A DNA stretch of 64,000 bases from Symbiodinium natans. Its lineage: Eukaryota; Sar; Dinophyceae; Suessiales; Symbiodiniaceae. The notes below the pieces were generated by a model that had not been told where the DNA came from, searched no databases, and saw only the letters and a list, made by a program, of their open reading frames with translations. The number at the start of each line of letters is the position of its first letter. The stretch's first letter is position 1. Position numbers and translations under genes: made by a program. Shown here in pieces: positions 30,583-42,200 of the stretch. The stretch covers positions 1-64,000 of the forward strand of contig CAJNDS010002556.1 of the NCBI GenBank assembly GCA_905221605.1. The letters run 5' to 3'.

Positions 30583-31038
30583 AATTCAGAGCAGGGAATG
30601 TGCCATGCGGAAGGTGCTCGAGATCTGGGTAGGCCAAGCGAGGAGCCTGCCATAGTCATCTAATCCCGAAACCCCAAACCGCCTAGTCCCCAAACCGCCT
30701 AGTCCCCAAACCCTAAACCCCAAACCCTAAACCCTAAACCCCCTAAACCCTGAACCCTAAATACCTACAACCCCTAAACCCTGAACCCCCTAAGCCCCTA
30801 AACACTCTCGTGTTGCACGGCTTTTCAAGGGCGCTGCCCGGAAATCTTCTTCGCTAAGAAGACACAAAGTTCTTTCACCTAGCAGGGCCTTTATCCCCTG
30901 ATTTAGAGTTCAGGGCCTAGGGTCTAGGGTCTAGGGTTACGGTTTAGGGTTTAGGGTCTAGGGGTTAGGGCTTAGGGGTTCGGGCTTAGGGTTTAGGGTG
31001 TAGGGTTTAGGATTTAGGGTTTTAGGGCCCCCTGCCAG

Positions 31039-31130
31039 GCATTTGCGCCTCCGAAACGGGAGGCGACAGCACAGGACACGATAAGAGCTGCGATTCCTCC
31101 CAAGCTCATTTCACAGAGTCTGCTGAGCCC
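31039..31130 (+). CDS. Exon, unknown protein
   Basis: CCTGCCAG|GCA acceptor. The phase-0 frame reads AFAPPKREATAQDTIRAAIP then PKLISQSLLSPE. A second frame (GICASETGGDSTGHDKSCDS) is also open. 3' boundary unclear. Confidence 0.4.
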
Positions 31131-31198
31131 AGAAACCTAATTCCCAGACCCAGAACCCAGAGTTTAGGGTTCAATTTAGGGTTCAGGGCTCAGGGCAG

Positions 31199-31293
31199 GT
31201 TTCGATTCGGGCCCTGAGCAGTATGCCATGCCGTCACAGTTTGGACGTGGGAAGCAGTCGCACAGTTCTCTGTGCTTAAACCTCGCACCCTAA
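31199..31293 (+). CDS. Possible C-terminal exon, unknown protein
   Basis: AGGGCAG|GT then FDSGPEQYAMPSQFGRGKQS and HSSLCLNLAP before TAA at 31291-31293. Polar, Gln/Ser-rich. The last codons are repeat-like, so the true end may be earlier. Confidence 0.4.
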
Positions 31294-32014
31294 ACCGTAA
31301 ACCCTTCACTCTAAACCCTTGTGAAGTGCCCCATACTCTTCATGGGTTTAGGCGTTTAGGGCTTAGTCGAATGGCCAGTAACGCCCTAAGCCCCAAACCT
31401 AAAACCCCAAACCCAAAGCCGCAAACCCCAAACCCCAAGCCGCAAACCCATAAACCCTAAACCCTAGACCCTATATAACTCCTGGGTTTGAGGGCTTTAG
31501 GGGGTGTCAGGGTTTCAGGGTTTAGGGCTCGCAGCCCTTGGCCGGTGGTTGTGTAGGGTTCAGGGGGTTTTGGGGGCTTAGGAGACTTGTTTTTGGTGCG
31601 TTTCCTCTAAATATAGCCCCCAAAGTCTGGGTTTAGGGTTGAGGGATGTTCAGGGTTTAGGGATTAGGGTTCAGGGTTTGGAGAGTTGGGGTGCCTGTTC
31701 CATCCCTTGAAGGGTAACTTGGTGGATATCAGGCTCAGGGCTTTGGAGTTAAGATTGTTCCACATATGCTGCTGACATGAGTTACCCCAAGATGCACACG
31801 CTAGACCAACCACGCCCTGAACCCTAAACCCTAAAACCCTAAAACCCTAAACCCTGAACCCTGAACCCTAAACCCTAAACCCTAAACCCTAAACCCTAAA
31901 CCCTGAACCCTAAAACCCTAAAACCCTAAACCCTCAACCCTAAACCCTAAACCCTAAACCCTAAGCCGCGAAAATGTCGTGCTGAGTGGGTGCCATTCAT
32001 TGGATGAGCGCCTG

Positions 32015-32130
32015 GGCCCCTAGTAGACTCCCTATTAAGGGCTGATAGCCTTATACTAAGAGTCCTTAATAGCGATATACAGTACCCCCTAGTAGACTCC
32101 CTATTAAGGGCTGTCAGTATCAGGGTCCCA
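32015..32130. mobile_element. Palindromic element with internal duplication
   Basis: CCCCTAGTAGACTCCCTATT followed by AAGGGCTG occurs twice (32015 and 32087 areas), enclosing CTTATACTAAGAGTCCTTAA, which resembles the family 3 interior. Confidence 0.45.
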
Positions 32131-32408
32131 ACCAAGAGAGGCTCCTGAGCCCAAGAGCCCAAGATGAGCTTCGTTGGTGGAGCTTCGTTTCACATCAGCC
32201 CTGCTGAAACCCGAAACCCTACACCCTAGAGTCCCTAAACAATAAAGTCCCTAAACCCTAGAGTCCCTCACTTTCTAAACCCTAAACCCCACACCCCAAA
32301 CCCCAAACCCCAAACCCCAAACCCCAAACCCCAAACCCCAAACCCCAAACCCCAAACCCCAAACCCTAAACCCTAAACCCTAAACCCTAAACCCTAAAAC
32401 ATGGACAG

Positions 32409-32487
32409 GACGCGAGTGGAGATCAGTCTGGAGAGGGGCTCGGGGACCCGGCCAGTGCCCGGTTGCCCCATTCAATGGCTCTTCAGG
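32409..32487 (+). CDS. Exon, unknown protein, two plausible frames
   Basis: ATGGACAG|GAC acceptor and CTTCAGG|GTTTAGGG donor. The acceptor frame gives DASGDQSGEGLGDPASARLP then HSMALQ. The frame from ATG at 32401 gives MDRTRVEISLERGSGTRPVP and would be an N-terminal exon. Both are protein-like. Confidence 0.45.
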
Positions 32488-32879
32488 GTTTAGGGTTTAG
32501 GGTTTAGGGTTTGGGTTTAGGGTTTGGGTTTAGGGTTTAGGGTTTAGGGTTTAGGGTTTAGGGTTTGGGGTTTGGGGTTTGGGGTTTGGGTTTAGGGTTG
32601 AGGGTTCAGGGTTTAGGGTTGAGGGTTTAGGGTTTAGTGTTTAGTGTTTAGGGTTCGGGGTTCGGGGTTTAGGGTTTAGGGTTTAGGGCCCTTGGGACAT
32701 CTTCTATTTCCCCCCATTGGGTTTCAGAGGATGATATTCAGGAACATGTTTCAGAAAGTTTCAAGGGCCATCCTAGATGGTCTTGAAACGTGTGCAACGG
32801 GTTTAGGGGCTTGGTTTAGGGGTTTAGGGCTTAGGGTTTAGGGTTTAGGGTTTAGGGTTTTGGGGTTTTGGGTTTACAG

Positions 32880-33006
32880 CAACGAGAGCAATGACGATTA
32901 CTATCGCACCGCCTCTAGCAATCGCAATCGCAATCGTAATCGCACGCACACTTGCAGCAATGGCCATGGCAACGGCAACAGCACCGGCCACAACAAGAAG
33001 CCCTAG
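32880..33006 (+). CDS. C-terminal exon with Asn/Arg repeat, unknown
   Basis: GGGTTTACAG|C acceptor, 41 codons from 32881 to TAG at 33004-33006: NESNDDYYRTASSNRNRNRN then RTHTCSNGHGNGNSTGHNKK. The Asn-Arg run is encoded by imperfect AATCGC hexamers, so it grew by repeat slippage. Low-complexity tail; no domain. Confidence 0.5.
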
Positions 33007-33415
33007 ACCCTAAATTCTAAACCCCGAAACCCCTAAACCCTAAACCGCAAGTCAGCACTTCTAGTTTCTTGGACGTTAGGGTGCAGGGTTTGGGGTGTAC
33101 AGGGATTAGGGTTTAGGGTTTGGGGATTAGGATTTAGGGTTTGGTGATTTGGGTTTAGGGGTTAGGGCTTAGGGTTTAGGACTTGGTGATTCCGGTTGAA
33201 AGTTGATAAAATTTAGCGATTAGGGTTGAATGAAGGCTTGGGGAATTTTGGGGTCGGAGGGGTTTGGAGGGCTTAGGGCTCAAGATTCGCAAGGCCAAGC
33301 CCTGAACCACTAAAACCCTGAACCCCTAAACCCTAAACTGAACCCCTGAACCCCTAAACCCTAAACCCTAAACCCTAGCCCTAAACCCTAAACCCTAGTC
33401 TCCCTATAAGCTGAG

Positions 33416-33505
33416 CCCCTCATCCACGCACTGAAGAGTGAGGCCCGAAGCCGCGAGCTCCAGCGAGGGCCCGGCGGCGTCCGCAGGCCCCGGCGCCAGA
33501 GCTGA
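33416..33505 (+). CDS. C-terminal exon, Arg-rich, unknown
   Basis: AAGCTGAG|CCC acceptor, 29 codons: PLIHALKSEARSRELQRGPG then GVRRPRRQS and TGA at 33503. Arg-rich C-terminus. Confidence 0.5.
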   Translation, partial: PLIHALKSEARSRELQRGPGGVRRPRRQS

Positions 33506-33769
33506 GCTTAATGTAGGGGGTCTAGGGTTTAGGGTTTAGGGTTTTATTCTAATGGTTCTTATAGGGTTTAGGGTTTAGGACCGAATATAAGGACCTTAAT
33601 AATTAGAACAGGGTTTTGGGGGTTATCATGGTATATTTACAAAGGGACCATAGGAGAATACTATTAGTAGTTATTCCGGTCCCCATGGTACTTGGGATGT
33701 TTTTAAGGCTTAACTTACTTGGAATGTTCCCCCTTATACTAACAATCCTTAGTCGGGATTATAGTACCC

Positions 33770-33915
33770 CCACCCCCCCCCCCCTCCCCCCACCCCCATT
33801 CCCCCCGCACCCCCCCCCCACCTCCCCCGCACCCCCACCCCCACCAAGGTCACCCCCCCCCACTCATCACCCCCACCCACCCCACCCGCACCCCCCCCCC
33901 CCGCCCCCGCCAAAA
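33770..33915. repeat. C-rich low-complexity tract
   Basis: CCCCACCCC-type sequence of about 145 bp following the left half of a family 3 element (33719-33769). The overlapping open frame at 33616-33990 is proline repeat and is rejected as a gene. Confidence 0.9.
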
Positions 33916-34740
33916 ACCTGGGACAAGAGCTTACATTTAGCGTTTATAGGGTGTGGGGTTTCGGGTTTAGGGTTTCGGGTGGGGGTTTAGGGTTTCGTGG
34001 TTTCGGATTTCGAGGTTTAAAGGTCTAGGGTTCGTTCTAGGCTTTTCGGTCTTAGGGTTAGGGTTTCAAGGTTTTGGTCTTTTGGGCTTTAGGGTTTTCA
34101 GGCCATGGTTTCGGGGCTTTGCGTTTCTAGGGTTTAGGGTTTTACGGTTTTAGAGTTCAGGGTTTTACGGTTTCAGGTTTAGGGTTTAGGGAGCTTGCTT
34201 GCAGTCGTGGACGGAAATAATGCGCTACCTTAGAGGCACATGTATATGTATTCAGTATATGGTTGTGCGCTGCGCAACACAGGCCCACCCGGGCGCAAAC
34301 CGTGCCCTCCTCGCCCTTAACCCAAAGGCTTCCTCGCCGGAACTTCGCATCGCCCGAATTTGTTTAGTTAGGATTTTAGGGTTTAGGGTTTAGGGTTGAG
34401 GAAAATGATTGCGACCAGAAAATCGCACAAGTCAAAATACAACATTACAGGCCTCCATTCCTTTCCCTGAATCCTACACCCTGCACCTGAAACCCCTGCA
34501 ACCCCTGAATCCTTGACCCTTAAACCCCTAAAATCGAGAACACGGGAGAATGTCACGGCGCTGCCGATGCTCAAGGCCTCATGCTGTGGACTGCGCCCCT
34601 GTCTTTGGGCGACTATTGTAGTTGTTCTCCTAGTAGTAGAGTAGGTAACCTTTACCCTTTCCGGGGTAGTATAATCCCCAGATCATCCCAAAGGATAACC
34701 TTTGATTCCTCCAGGTTACTGGACAAGTAGGTTCTTGTAG

Positions 34741-34806
34741 AAGCTCATGATGATGACCAGGAGCGACAGGGCCGTTGAGATCACTAACCTCAAAAAGGAA
34801 TTGGAG
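34741..34806 (+). CDS. Exon encoding a coiled-coil-like helix
   Basis: TTCTTGTAG|AAG acceptor and TTGGAG|GTAACC donor, 22 codons, phase 0 both ends: KLMMMTRSDRAVEITNLKKE then LE. The heptad-like VEITNLKKELE suggests a coiled coil. Conventional splice sites and no telomeric repeat immediately at either edge. Confidence 0.6.
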
Positions 34807-35081
34807 GTAACCAAGGTGGGAGCCAGTCGAACTAACTATTCTCTTGAAGTTGGCTGGCGCGGGAAGCTATTCTGACTCTGCGACAGGCACAGAAATGGCC
34901 CCGCTGCCTCCCCTTAGGGGGAGTAGGGCTTAGGGGTTATTAGGTTTGGAAGGGGGATAACCCCAATAAGTTATGAGGGACTCACAACTAATTAACAACA
35001 TTCTGGGTGTATGGTGGGTACAGGGTTTAAGGTTTAGGGTCCCTAAACCCTAAACCCTAATCCCGAAACCCTTTCATTCAG

Positions 35082-35169
35082 GGCACGAGGACAAGAAGAA
35101 CCTCACTGACACCACTCGGGAGCTTCTCGGCAACTTGTCCTTTCAACGGATGCTTGCAGGGCCCCCTTA
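35082..35169 (+). CDS. Exon, unknown helical protein
   Basis: Strong acceptor CTTTCATTCAG|GG, then HEDKKNLTDTTRELLGNLSF then QRMLAG; the frame meets TAA at 35168 inside CCCCTTAAAC. Either a C-terminal exon or one ending at a GC donor near GCAGG|GCCC. Confidence 0.55.
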
Positions 35170-35232
35170 AACTCTAAATCCTAAACCCTAAACCCTAAAC
35201 CCCTCTTTGCAGTCAGGTTTGGGATTGCCAAA

Positions 35233-35344
35233 CAGCCCCAAGGGTCTGGTCGTTCTAAGTAGGGTCATAGAGTACCTTAGCTACGGTTGGAATAGAGGTT
35301 ACCTTACTTCTAACCCGACTTATAATTACCCACGAACCCTCAAG
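35233..35344. mobile_element. Palindromic element, family 2
   Basis: The right half TAACCCGACTTATAATTACC then CACGAACCCTCAAG matches other copies well; the left end CTGGTCGTTCTAAGTAGGGT is diverged. Confidence 0.5.
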
Positions 35345-35494
35345 TATAACCCTAAGCCCTCAACTGTTTTGTTGTTGATGGAGCTCCTGCGTTTCTGCTG
35401 GGGGAGTGGCAGGGACAACACCGCAGCGCCTCAAACATGTTGTACATACAACAATGAGCCCTGAATTCAAAACCCTAAAAGCCTTGAGGTCTCA

Positions 35495-35604
35495 CTTGGA
35501 GGTTCAGGGTACTTAGAACCACAATGAACACTGTACTTCTAACCCCCTAAGTCCTCTAAGTAGGCGCTTGTATTTCGGGCTATAAGTACCCATGAACCTC
35601 CAAG
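35495..35604. mobile_element. Palindromic element, family 2
   Basis: CTTGGAGGTTCAGGGTACTT at the left and AAGTACCCATGAACCTCCAAG at the right are nearly perfect inverted repeats of about 21 bp. 110 bp in total. Confidence 0.7.
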
Positions 35605-36105
35605 CAGGCCCCGAAAACCCTGAACCCTAAACCCCCGGGAGCTCTGACTGCTTTTATAAGGCCCTAAACCCTAGACTCTAAACCCTATAGACAGGGTTCA
35701 GGGTTTAGGTTTTAGGGTTTAGGGTTTAGGGTTTATACACCCTAAATCCCAGGGGTCATTGGGATAGTCCGCGGCGGTGCTCTAGAAAGCAACATGCGAA
35801 AGACCCAATGAATCCTGTCTGCTCCATATGCTCCTGTAGACAACCCCCCCCCCCCCAGTATCAAGGTTCAAATACAGCTTACTTTTCTTATAACAACCCT
35901 GACGCGCCCCCCCCCCCCCTCCAAAACATCTTAAAAGTAACCCTAAACCCTAAACCCTAAAACCCTAACCTAAACCCTAAACCCTAAACCCTAAACCCGA
36001 AACCCTAAACCCTGAACCCTGAACCCCCTAAACCCTAAACCCTAAACCCTAAACCCTAAACCCTAAAACCCTAAACCTTAAACCCTAACCCTAAACCCTA
36101 AATCA

Positions 36106-36248
36106 ATAAATAAAGAAATAAAGAAATAAAGAAATAAAGAAATAAAAAATAAAGAAATAAAAAATAAAGAAATAAAGAAATAAAGAAATAAAGAAATAAA
36201 GAAATAAAGAAATAAAGAAATAAAGAAATAAAGAAATAAAGAAATAAA
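36106..36248. repeat. GAAATAAA microsatellite
   Basis: About 17 copies of an 8 bp unit GAAATAAA, two with AAAATAAA steps. It directly follows a CCCTAAA block. Minus-strand open frames (LYFFISLF repeats) are its translation. Confidence 0.95.
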
Positions 36249-36415
36249 GCACGAAGCAGAAGAAGCAGAGGCAAAGTGGGTGGTTTCTTCCATCGGCCCG
36301 ACCCACGGCGGCAGAGCATTCGGAGTTCAGCGTTTCAGGGTTTAGGGTTTAGGGTGTAGGGTGTAGGGTGTAGGGTTTAGGATTCTTTCTTTGTGCAGGC
36401 TTCTGCGCATGGAAC

Positions 36416-36590
36416 CCTAAAACCCTAAACCCTAAACCCTAAACCCTAAACCCTAAACCCTAAACCCTAAACCCTAAACCCTAAGCCCTAAACCCTAAAC
36501 CCTAAACCCTAAACCCTAAACCCTAAACCCTAAACCCTAAACCCTAAACCCTAAACCCTAAACCCTAGCCCTAAACCCTAAACCCGACAT
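36416..36590. repeat. CCCTAAA block
   Basis: About 24 units, almost perfect. Confidence 0.95.
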
Positions 36591-37046
36591 AAACCCATAT
36601 TGAGGGACCATGTAACTGCCCTGAGCAAAAGACATAGCGAGGAAAGATGAGTTCGGGCTGAGGAGCCCTAAAGGCCCAAGTGCTTAGGTGCCTAAGTGCT
36701 GCGGTTTAGGGTTTAGGGTTTAGGGTTCAGGGTTTTAGGGGTTTTAGGGTTTTTGGGTTTTAGGGTTTTAGGGTTTTATGTTTTAGGGTTTTAGGGTTTA
36801 GGGTTTTAGGGTTTAGGGTTTTAGGGTTTAGGGTTTCGGGTTTGGTAAACTTCAGCTCCTGAAACGAAGACCCTTACGCAGAGCACCCCGATGTAGCTGA
36901 ACTGTTCGGCATTTTTACCTCTTGTTGTTTAGGGTTCAGCCTCTATCATGGTTTGAAGTCTTGCCTCCACAGAAAGCGGGGGAGGGGGGTATACTTCCTG
37001 CTTTTGAGGGTATTCCAGGCTAACCCGAAACCCGACAGTCCATGAA

Positions 37047-37250
37047 CCCTAAACCCTAAACCCTAAACCCTAAACCCTAAACCCTAAACCCTAAACCCTA
37101 AACCCTAAACCCTAAACCCTAAACCCTAAACCCTAAACCCTAAACCCTAAACCCTAAACCCTAAACCCTAAACCCTAAACCCTAAACCCTAAACCCTAAA
37201 CCCTAAACCCTAAACCCTAAACCCTAAACCCTAAAAACCCTAAACCCTAA
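37047..37250. repeat. CCCTAAA block, longest perfect run
   Basis: About 27 uninterrupted CCCTAAA units followed by a few variants, then an exon acceptor 40 bp later. Confidence 0.95.
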
Positions 37251-37290
37251 GGCCTCTGCCTTAAAAAACCCCAACATCCGAATTTCTCAG

Positions 37291-37365
37291 GAGGAGGCCC
37301 CGGATCGCCAGCACCAGCTGAAAGAGAAGGTGGAGGACCGGCTGGCTTGGGGTACGGTTGGCGGG
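37291..37365 (+). CDS. Exon encoding a charged helix, unknown
   Basis: AATTTCTCAG|GAG acceptor and TTGGCGGG|GTTTAGGG donor, 25 codons, phase 0: EEAPDRQHQLKEKVEDRLAW then GTVGG. Coiled-coil-like. An alternative donor GGCTTGGG|GTACGG lies 14 bases earlier. Confidence 0.6.
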
Positions 37366-38054
37366 GTTTAGGGTTTAGGGTTTAGGGTTTTAGGGTTTTA
37401 GGGTTTTAGGGTTCAGGGTTTAGGGTTTAGGGTTTAGGGCGTTTTTTGAATGAGTTGCTACGGGGCGGAATGAGGCTCAGATTTTGGGGCTTAGCCCTCC
37501 AGGGTCGAGCCCTGAATGTTCCGAGGGCTTATGAACCCTAAATCCTAAACCCTAAACAGGGGTATACTGGGTTTAGGGTTTAGGGTCTAGGGTTTAGGGT
37601 TTAGGGTGCAGGGTTTAGGGTTTAGGGTAAACCCAAAACCCCAAATCCTCAACACCAAAAGGGCTTGTTTGTGGTTTGGTTGGGGCAGTTAGGGTTTTGG
37701 GGGGCTCATTCTGGGACAGTTTCAGGTGGGTTGTCTCCCTTAGAAGAGTCATATAGAAAGCTTATATCAGACCTGCATTTTTGATATGAGGCCTACACAA
37801 ACTTGATAGACCAATGGTACCCTTTACCCTTTTTTGGTTCTGGGTTCCCTTGTACAGTAACCAACCAAAACAAGGGTACCCTTATTCTACTCCGGTGACT
37901 GGCCTGCTAAGTCAACAGTAGCTACCCAGCTGCAACTTTCCTCATAGGGCTGAATGCTTGGGACTTCGAGTTGTAGGGGGGGTAGCTGTGCGAAGCATAT
38001 GGGGATCCAGAGCCACATCTTGGGCAGGAAGAAGGGGGCGGGGGTGCTCGGAGC

Positions 38055-38175
38055 ACCCCCCCTCCCCCCCCCCCTCCCCCCCCCTCCCCCCCCCCTCCCC
38101 CCCCCCCCCCCCCCCCTCCCCCCCCCCCCCCCCCCCCTTTCCCCCCCCCCCCGTCCCCCCTCCCCCCTCCTCCCC
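38055..38175. repeat. C-rich tract
   Basis: About 120 bp of C runs with single T breaks. Open frames 37887-38277 on both strands are Pro/Gly repeats and rejected. Confidence 0.95.
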
Positions 38176-38441
38176 TTGTGTGTGGTAAAGCCGCGGGGTG
38201 GATGTGAGGCTAGGGGAGCCCCCAAATCCAAAAACCCAAACCCCGCAAGGTTTGGGCGTTCGGCCTCAAGAGTTTGAAGTTCATAGCTGCCTAAACCCTA
38301 AAGTTCCCTAAGCCCTGTGTATCTCGGAGTGGGACTCCTTTAGGCCGACAACTTCTCGTAGTTTTCTATACCGTTGTACCTGACTTAGGGTTTCGGGTTT
38401 AGGGTATGGACCTTCAAGCCCTAAACCCGCAACCCTCTTAG

Positions 38442-38506
38442 CCATCGAGGACATCAAGGCGGGCGGAAAGAAGGCCTGGCACTGGCAGCTGTTGCCCATT
38501 CCATAG
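38442..38506 (+). CDS. Exon resembling the start of a DUF1810-type domain
   Basis: Follows CCCTCTTAG. Frame: IEDIKAGGKKAWHWQLLPIP then TAG at 38504. The order (I/L)xxIKxGxKxxHWxxxxxP resembles the conserved KxxHWMWFxFP motif of DUF1810 proteins, small proteins of unknown function that are abundant in protists. The match rests on about ten positions, and the Trp-Met-Trp core is not preserved. The frame stops early, so it could also be a broken copy. Confidence 0.3.
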
Positions 38507-38866
38507 AAGAAATGAGATGGCAACTGTAAAACAGGGGGGGGGGGTTGAAACCCTAAACCCTAAACACCTTAAGCCTGGTATTTTGCAGGTTTAGGGTTTA
38601 GGTTGCAAGTAGTAGTGAGGACTGAGGACTCAGGTGGTTTAGGGTTATAGGGTTCGGTTGTGACAGGCGTTTAGGGGTTCAGGGTTTCGGGCTTCAGGAT
38701 GATGGTGGCACGCAACAGTGTTTGACGGCTGACGGTTCGGAAGCTCTACCCTGAAAACAGGAGGGTTCAGGGGGCCTTGGGGAGTAGGGTTTAGGGTTCA
38801 AGGTTTCGGGTTGTGGGTTCACGAAAACGAAAGAGCAACCCCTAAACCTGAAACCCTCCCACTGAA

Positions 38867-38950
38867 GCAAGGACAGCGGCTCGCCAGCTTGTGGCAAGGA
38901 TTGGCTTTACACGCCCAAAATTGATACTCCCAAAACACCCTAAAACCTAA
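38867..38950 (+). CDS. Possible exon, unknown protein
   Basis: After CCACTGAAG the frame gives EARTAARQLVARIGFTRPKL then ILPKHPKT and TAA. Helical, basic start. The tail is repeat-derived. No GT donor recognised. Confidence 0.4.
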   Translation, partial: ARTAARQLVARIGFTRPKLILPKHPKT

Positions 38951-39072
38951 ACCCTAAAACCTCAGCCCTGAACCCTAAACTCCCTGAACGTCCGGGGTGT
39001 GGCGGGCTGAATCAAAGAGCAGCGAGTAGAGAAAAACCTCAACCCGAAGCCCTAAACCCTAAACCTAAGCCT

Positions 39073-39105
39073 AAACCCTCAACCCTCAACCCTCAACCCT
39101 CCACC

Positions 39106-39193
<88 letters not shown>

Positions 39194-39195
39194 AC
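39073..39195. repeat. CCCTCAA variant telomeric block
   Basis: About 17 homogeneous CCCTCAA units directly upstream of the first exon of gene B. Confidence 0.95.
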
Positions 39196-39200
39196 CACAG

Positions 39201-42200
39201 CCATGCCGGGGCTCTGCGTGACGCTGATCAGTGGCAAGTCTGTGCTGGAGCCCCTTTGCGGCATGGGGTTTAGAGTTTAGGGTTTAGGGTTTAGGGTTTA
39301 GGGGTTTAGGGTTTCAGGGTTTTAGGGCTTAGGGTTTAGGGTCAACCCAAACACCAAGCCCTAGAACCTCAAGCCTTCGATTTCAAACGCTAACCTCAAA
39401 CCACCACAAAGGCTGCGAAGTCCGTAAACCCTACAAGCCTGTAAACCCTAAGCCGCACAAACCCTACAAACCCTGTAACCCCTACGGACCAACAAGCCCC
39501 ATTTCAACCCCAAACCCTACGAACGCTAAACCCCAAACCCTTAATTCGCCCCTTAGGGGATAGGTTTCGCCGGGCCCTCAGCATTCTTTGATCGCGCACG
39601 GAGAATTCGAGAGTGCGTCACTGACACACCCATCAAGCGAGAGATGAACCTTCAACCCTTTTGAACGCTTAAACCCGGTAATCTTATAATCCTACAAAAG
39701 ACTATACAAGCTCTGCAAACCCTAGAAGCCCTTAAGCCCTAAACCCTCAAACACCAAACCCTTAACCTTATAAACCCAGCCAAGCCTGTATAAACCAGAC
39801 AAACCCTATAAACTCATAAGCCCTTAACCCCGAAAACCCTTAGACCCTTGAACCCTACGCCCTTAAACCCTTAAGCCCCAAACCCTAAACCCTAAACCCT
39901 AAACCCTTAACCCTAAACCCTAAACCCCAAACCCTAAACCCTAAACCCTAACCCTAAACCCTAAACAATGCTTCCCGAAGACCATCCCAGGCTCGCAGAC
40001 TTCGAAGGCGATCCGGCCGAGCAAGTTTGTACTTTTGGTTTAGGGTTTAGGGTTTAGGGTTTAGGGTTTAGGGTTTAGGGTTTAGGGTTTAGGGTTTAGG
40101 GTTTAGGGTTTAGGGTTTAGGGTTTAGGGTTTAGGGTTTAGGGTTTAGGGTTAGGTTTTAGCAGCCGGGGGGGGGTACTTGTAACTTAGGTTCTATAGGG
40201 TATAAAGTTTAGAGCACGGAGTTTGGGTTTGGGGATTCGGATTTCAGGGGTTTTGGGGTTCGGTGTTTTTCCTTCATTTTGTTTGTTGAGGAAGGGCGTT
40301 TCGACTGGATTTCAGGGCCTGGAAGCTCAAGAGCCCTATCCCCCTAAAGACTCCTCTGAACCACCCGGCACCCTCAACAACCTTTCAACACCAACCCTTT
40401 TCAAGCCTCTACCCTAAACCCGAAGCCCTAAACCCTAAACCCTAAACCCTAAACTCCAAGCTCCGCACCCTAAACCCCGAAGCCTTAAACCCTAAACCCT
40501 AAACTCGGCCTGTACTCTTGTCTGCTCGCCTTCTGTTCCTAAACCCTAAGCCCCAAAACCTGAGGTAACGGTGCGGAGTTGCGGGAGAAAGTGGCCTACG
40601 AGCTGAGGGTCTCGCCCTCTCGGGTGAAGCTTTTGGCAGGCAGGGGTCTTGTCTTCTATGACCCAGAGTAGGCCCTTTTTTTCCCTTTTGTTAGGGGGGG
40701 TTTGGGGTTTAGGGTTTAGGTTTACAGTTTGGGGTTTGGGGGTTTGGGGGTTTGGGGTTTTGGGGTTTTGGGGTTTTGGGGTTTTGGGGTTTTGGGGTTT
40801 TGGGGTTTTGGGGTTTAGGGTTTAGGGTTTAGGGTTTAGGCGGAGTTTGTGCGTTTGTTTTCGCGCCCTCAGAAGTAGGAGTGGCTTGTCTCTTTGTCCT
40901 TGTGCAAGCCCCCCACTTGCTTGTATTCGCGGGTTTCGAGGTTTAGGGCTTTAGGTTCTATCCCCTAAGCCCTAAACCCTAAACCCTAAGACCTAAACCC
41001 TGAACCCTAAACCTATAGGTTTTGCAGCTGCTGTTTGGGGTGTTCGGCTCGTTTATAGCCTTTTCACGGCGATGTTGGGGTTATTGGTGGCTTAGGGCTG
41101 TGGGTTTAGGGTTTAGGGTTTAGGGTTTAGGGTTTAGGGTTTAGGGTTTAGGGTTTAGGGTTTAGGGTTTAGGGTTTAGGGTTTAGAGTTTAGGGTTTAG
41201 GGTTTAGGGCGTTGCAGGTAGCCAGGAGATCGCGAATGAAGAGAACCTCACCAGCGAGGTCGTTTCGTCTGCGCTTCCTGCACCATACAACTACGCTAAA
41301 CCCTAAACCCTGAACCCTAATAAACCCTAAACCTTAAACTCTATGAGTTTATTTTTCATGGAAGCTTCATTAGGTAGATCTCAGTAGGTTTATAAGAGAT
41401 GCAACCTAAATTCGAACCTTAATCTAGGTGCTGAAACCCCGACTTGGAACTCCCTGAACCCTAAACCCTAAACCCTAAACCCTAAACCTTAAACCCTAAA
41501 CCCTAAACCAACTACCCATGAACCTTTAAGCAGGCTTTCGGCGTGAGGTTTTAACCCCTACACCCGGAGCTCCCCATAGCCCGAAACCTTCAGCCGGGCT
41601 TAGGGTTTGGGGTTTAGGGTTTAGGGTGTAGGGTTTAGGGTTTAGGGTGTAGGGTTTAGGGTTTAGGGTTTAGGGAGATTGAAATGCCTCAGCACTTACA
41701 CGCAGCGCTGTTGTCCGGAGAGCCCAGACTCCCCTTTACTCAGGGAACTTTCCTGACATTATAGTTCACTCAAACCCTAAGCCCTAAGCCCATGGAACCC
41801 TATGAACCCTACACTCTAATCGGGGTCCCTTGTTATATAGCCCTTGCGTATATGTTACATACACTATACATAAATGCCCCGACTTCGGTTCCCTGTAAAC
41901 AAGGAGATGAACCCTAAGCCCTAAACCCTAAACCCTAAACCCTACACCCTAAACCCTAAACCCCAAGCCTTCTGCAGGTGGCCCAACTCACAGCCATGGT
42001 TGGCGAGGGCCTCGAGCTGCCAGATTGGTGCCAGGAGAAGCTGCCGGGAATCTACTCCTTCGTCGAGGCCTTTGGGGGTTTAGGGTTTAGGGTCTTTAGG
42101 GTCTTTAGGGTCTTTGGGGTCTTTGGGGTCTTTGGGGTCTTTGGGGTCTTTGGGGGTCTTTGGGGGTCTTTGGGGTCTTTAGGGTCTTTAGGGTTTTCGG

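Noticed and set aside
33616-33990. 124-codon plus-strand frame with a long proline run
   Set aside because: Generated by a family 3 element followed by a C-rich tract.
36078-36319. FISLFLYF repeat frames, apparently membrane protein
   Set aside because: Translation of the GAAATAAA microsatellite in three frames.
37887-38277. Gly- or Pro-rich frames on both strands
   Set aside because: Produced by the C-rich tract at 38055-38175.
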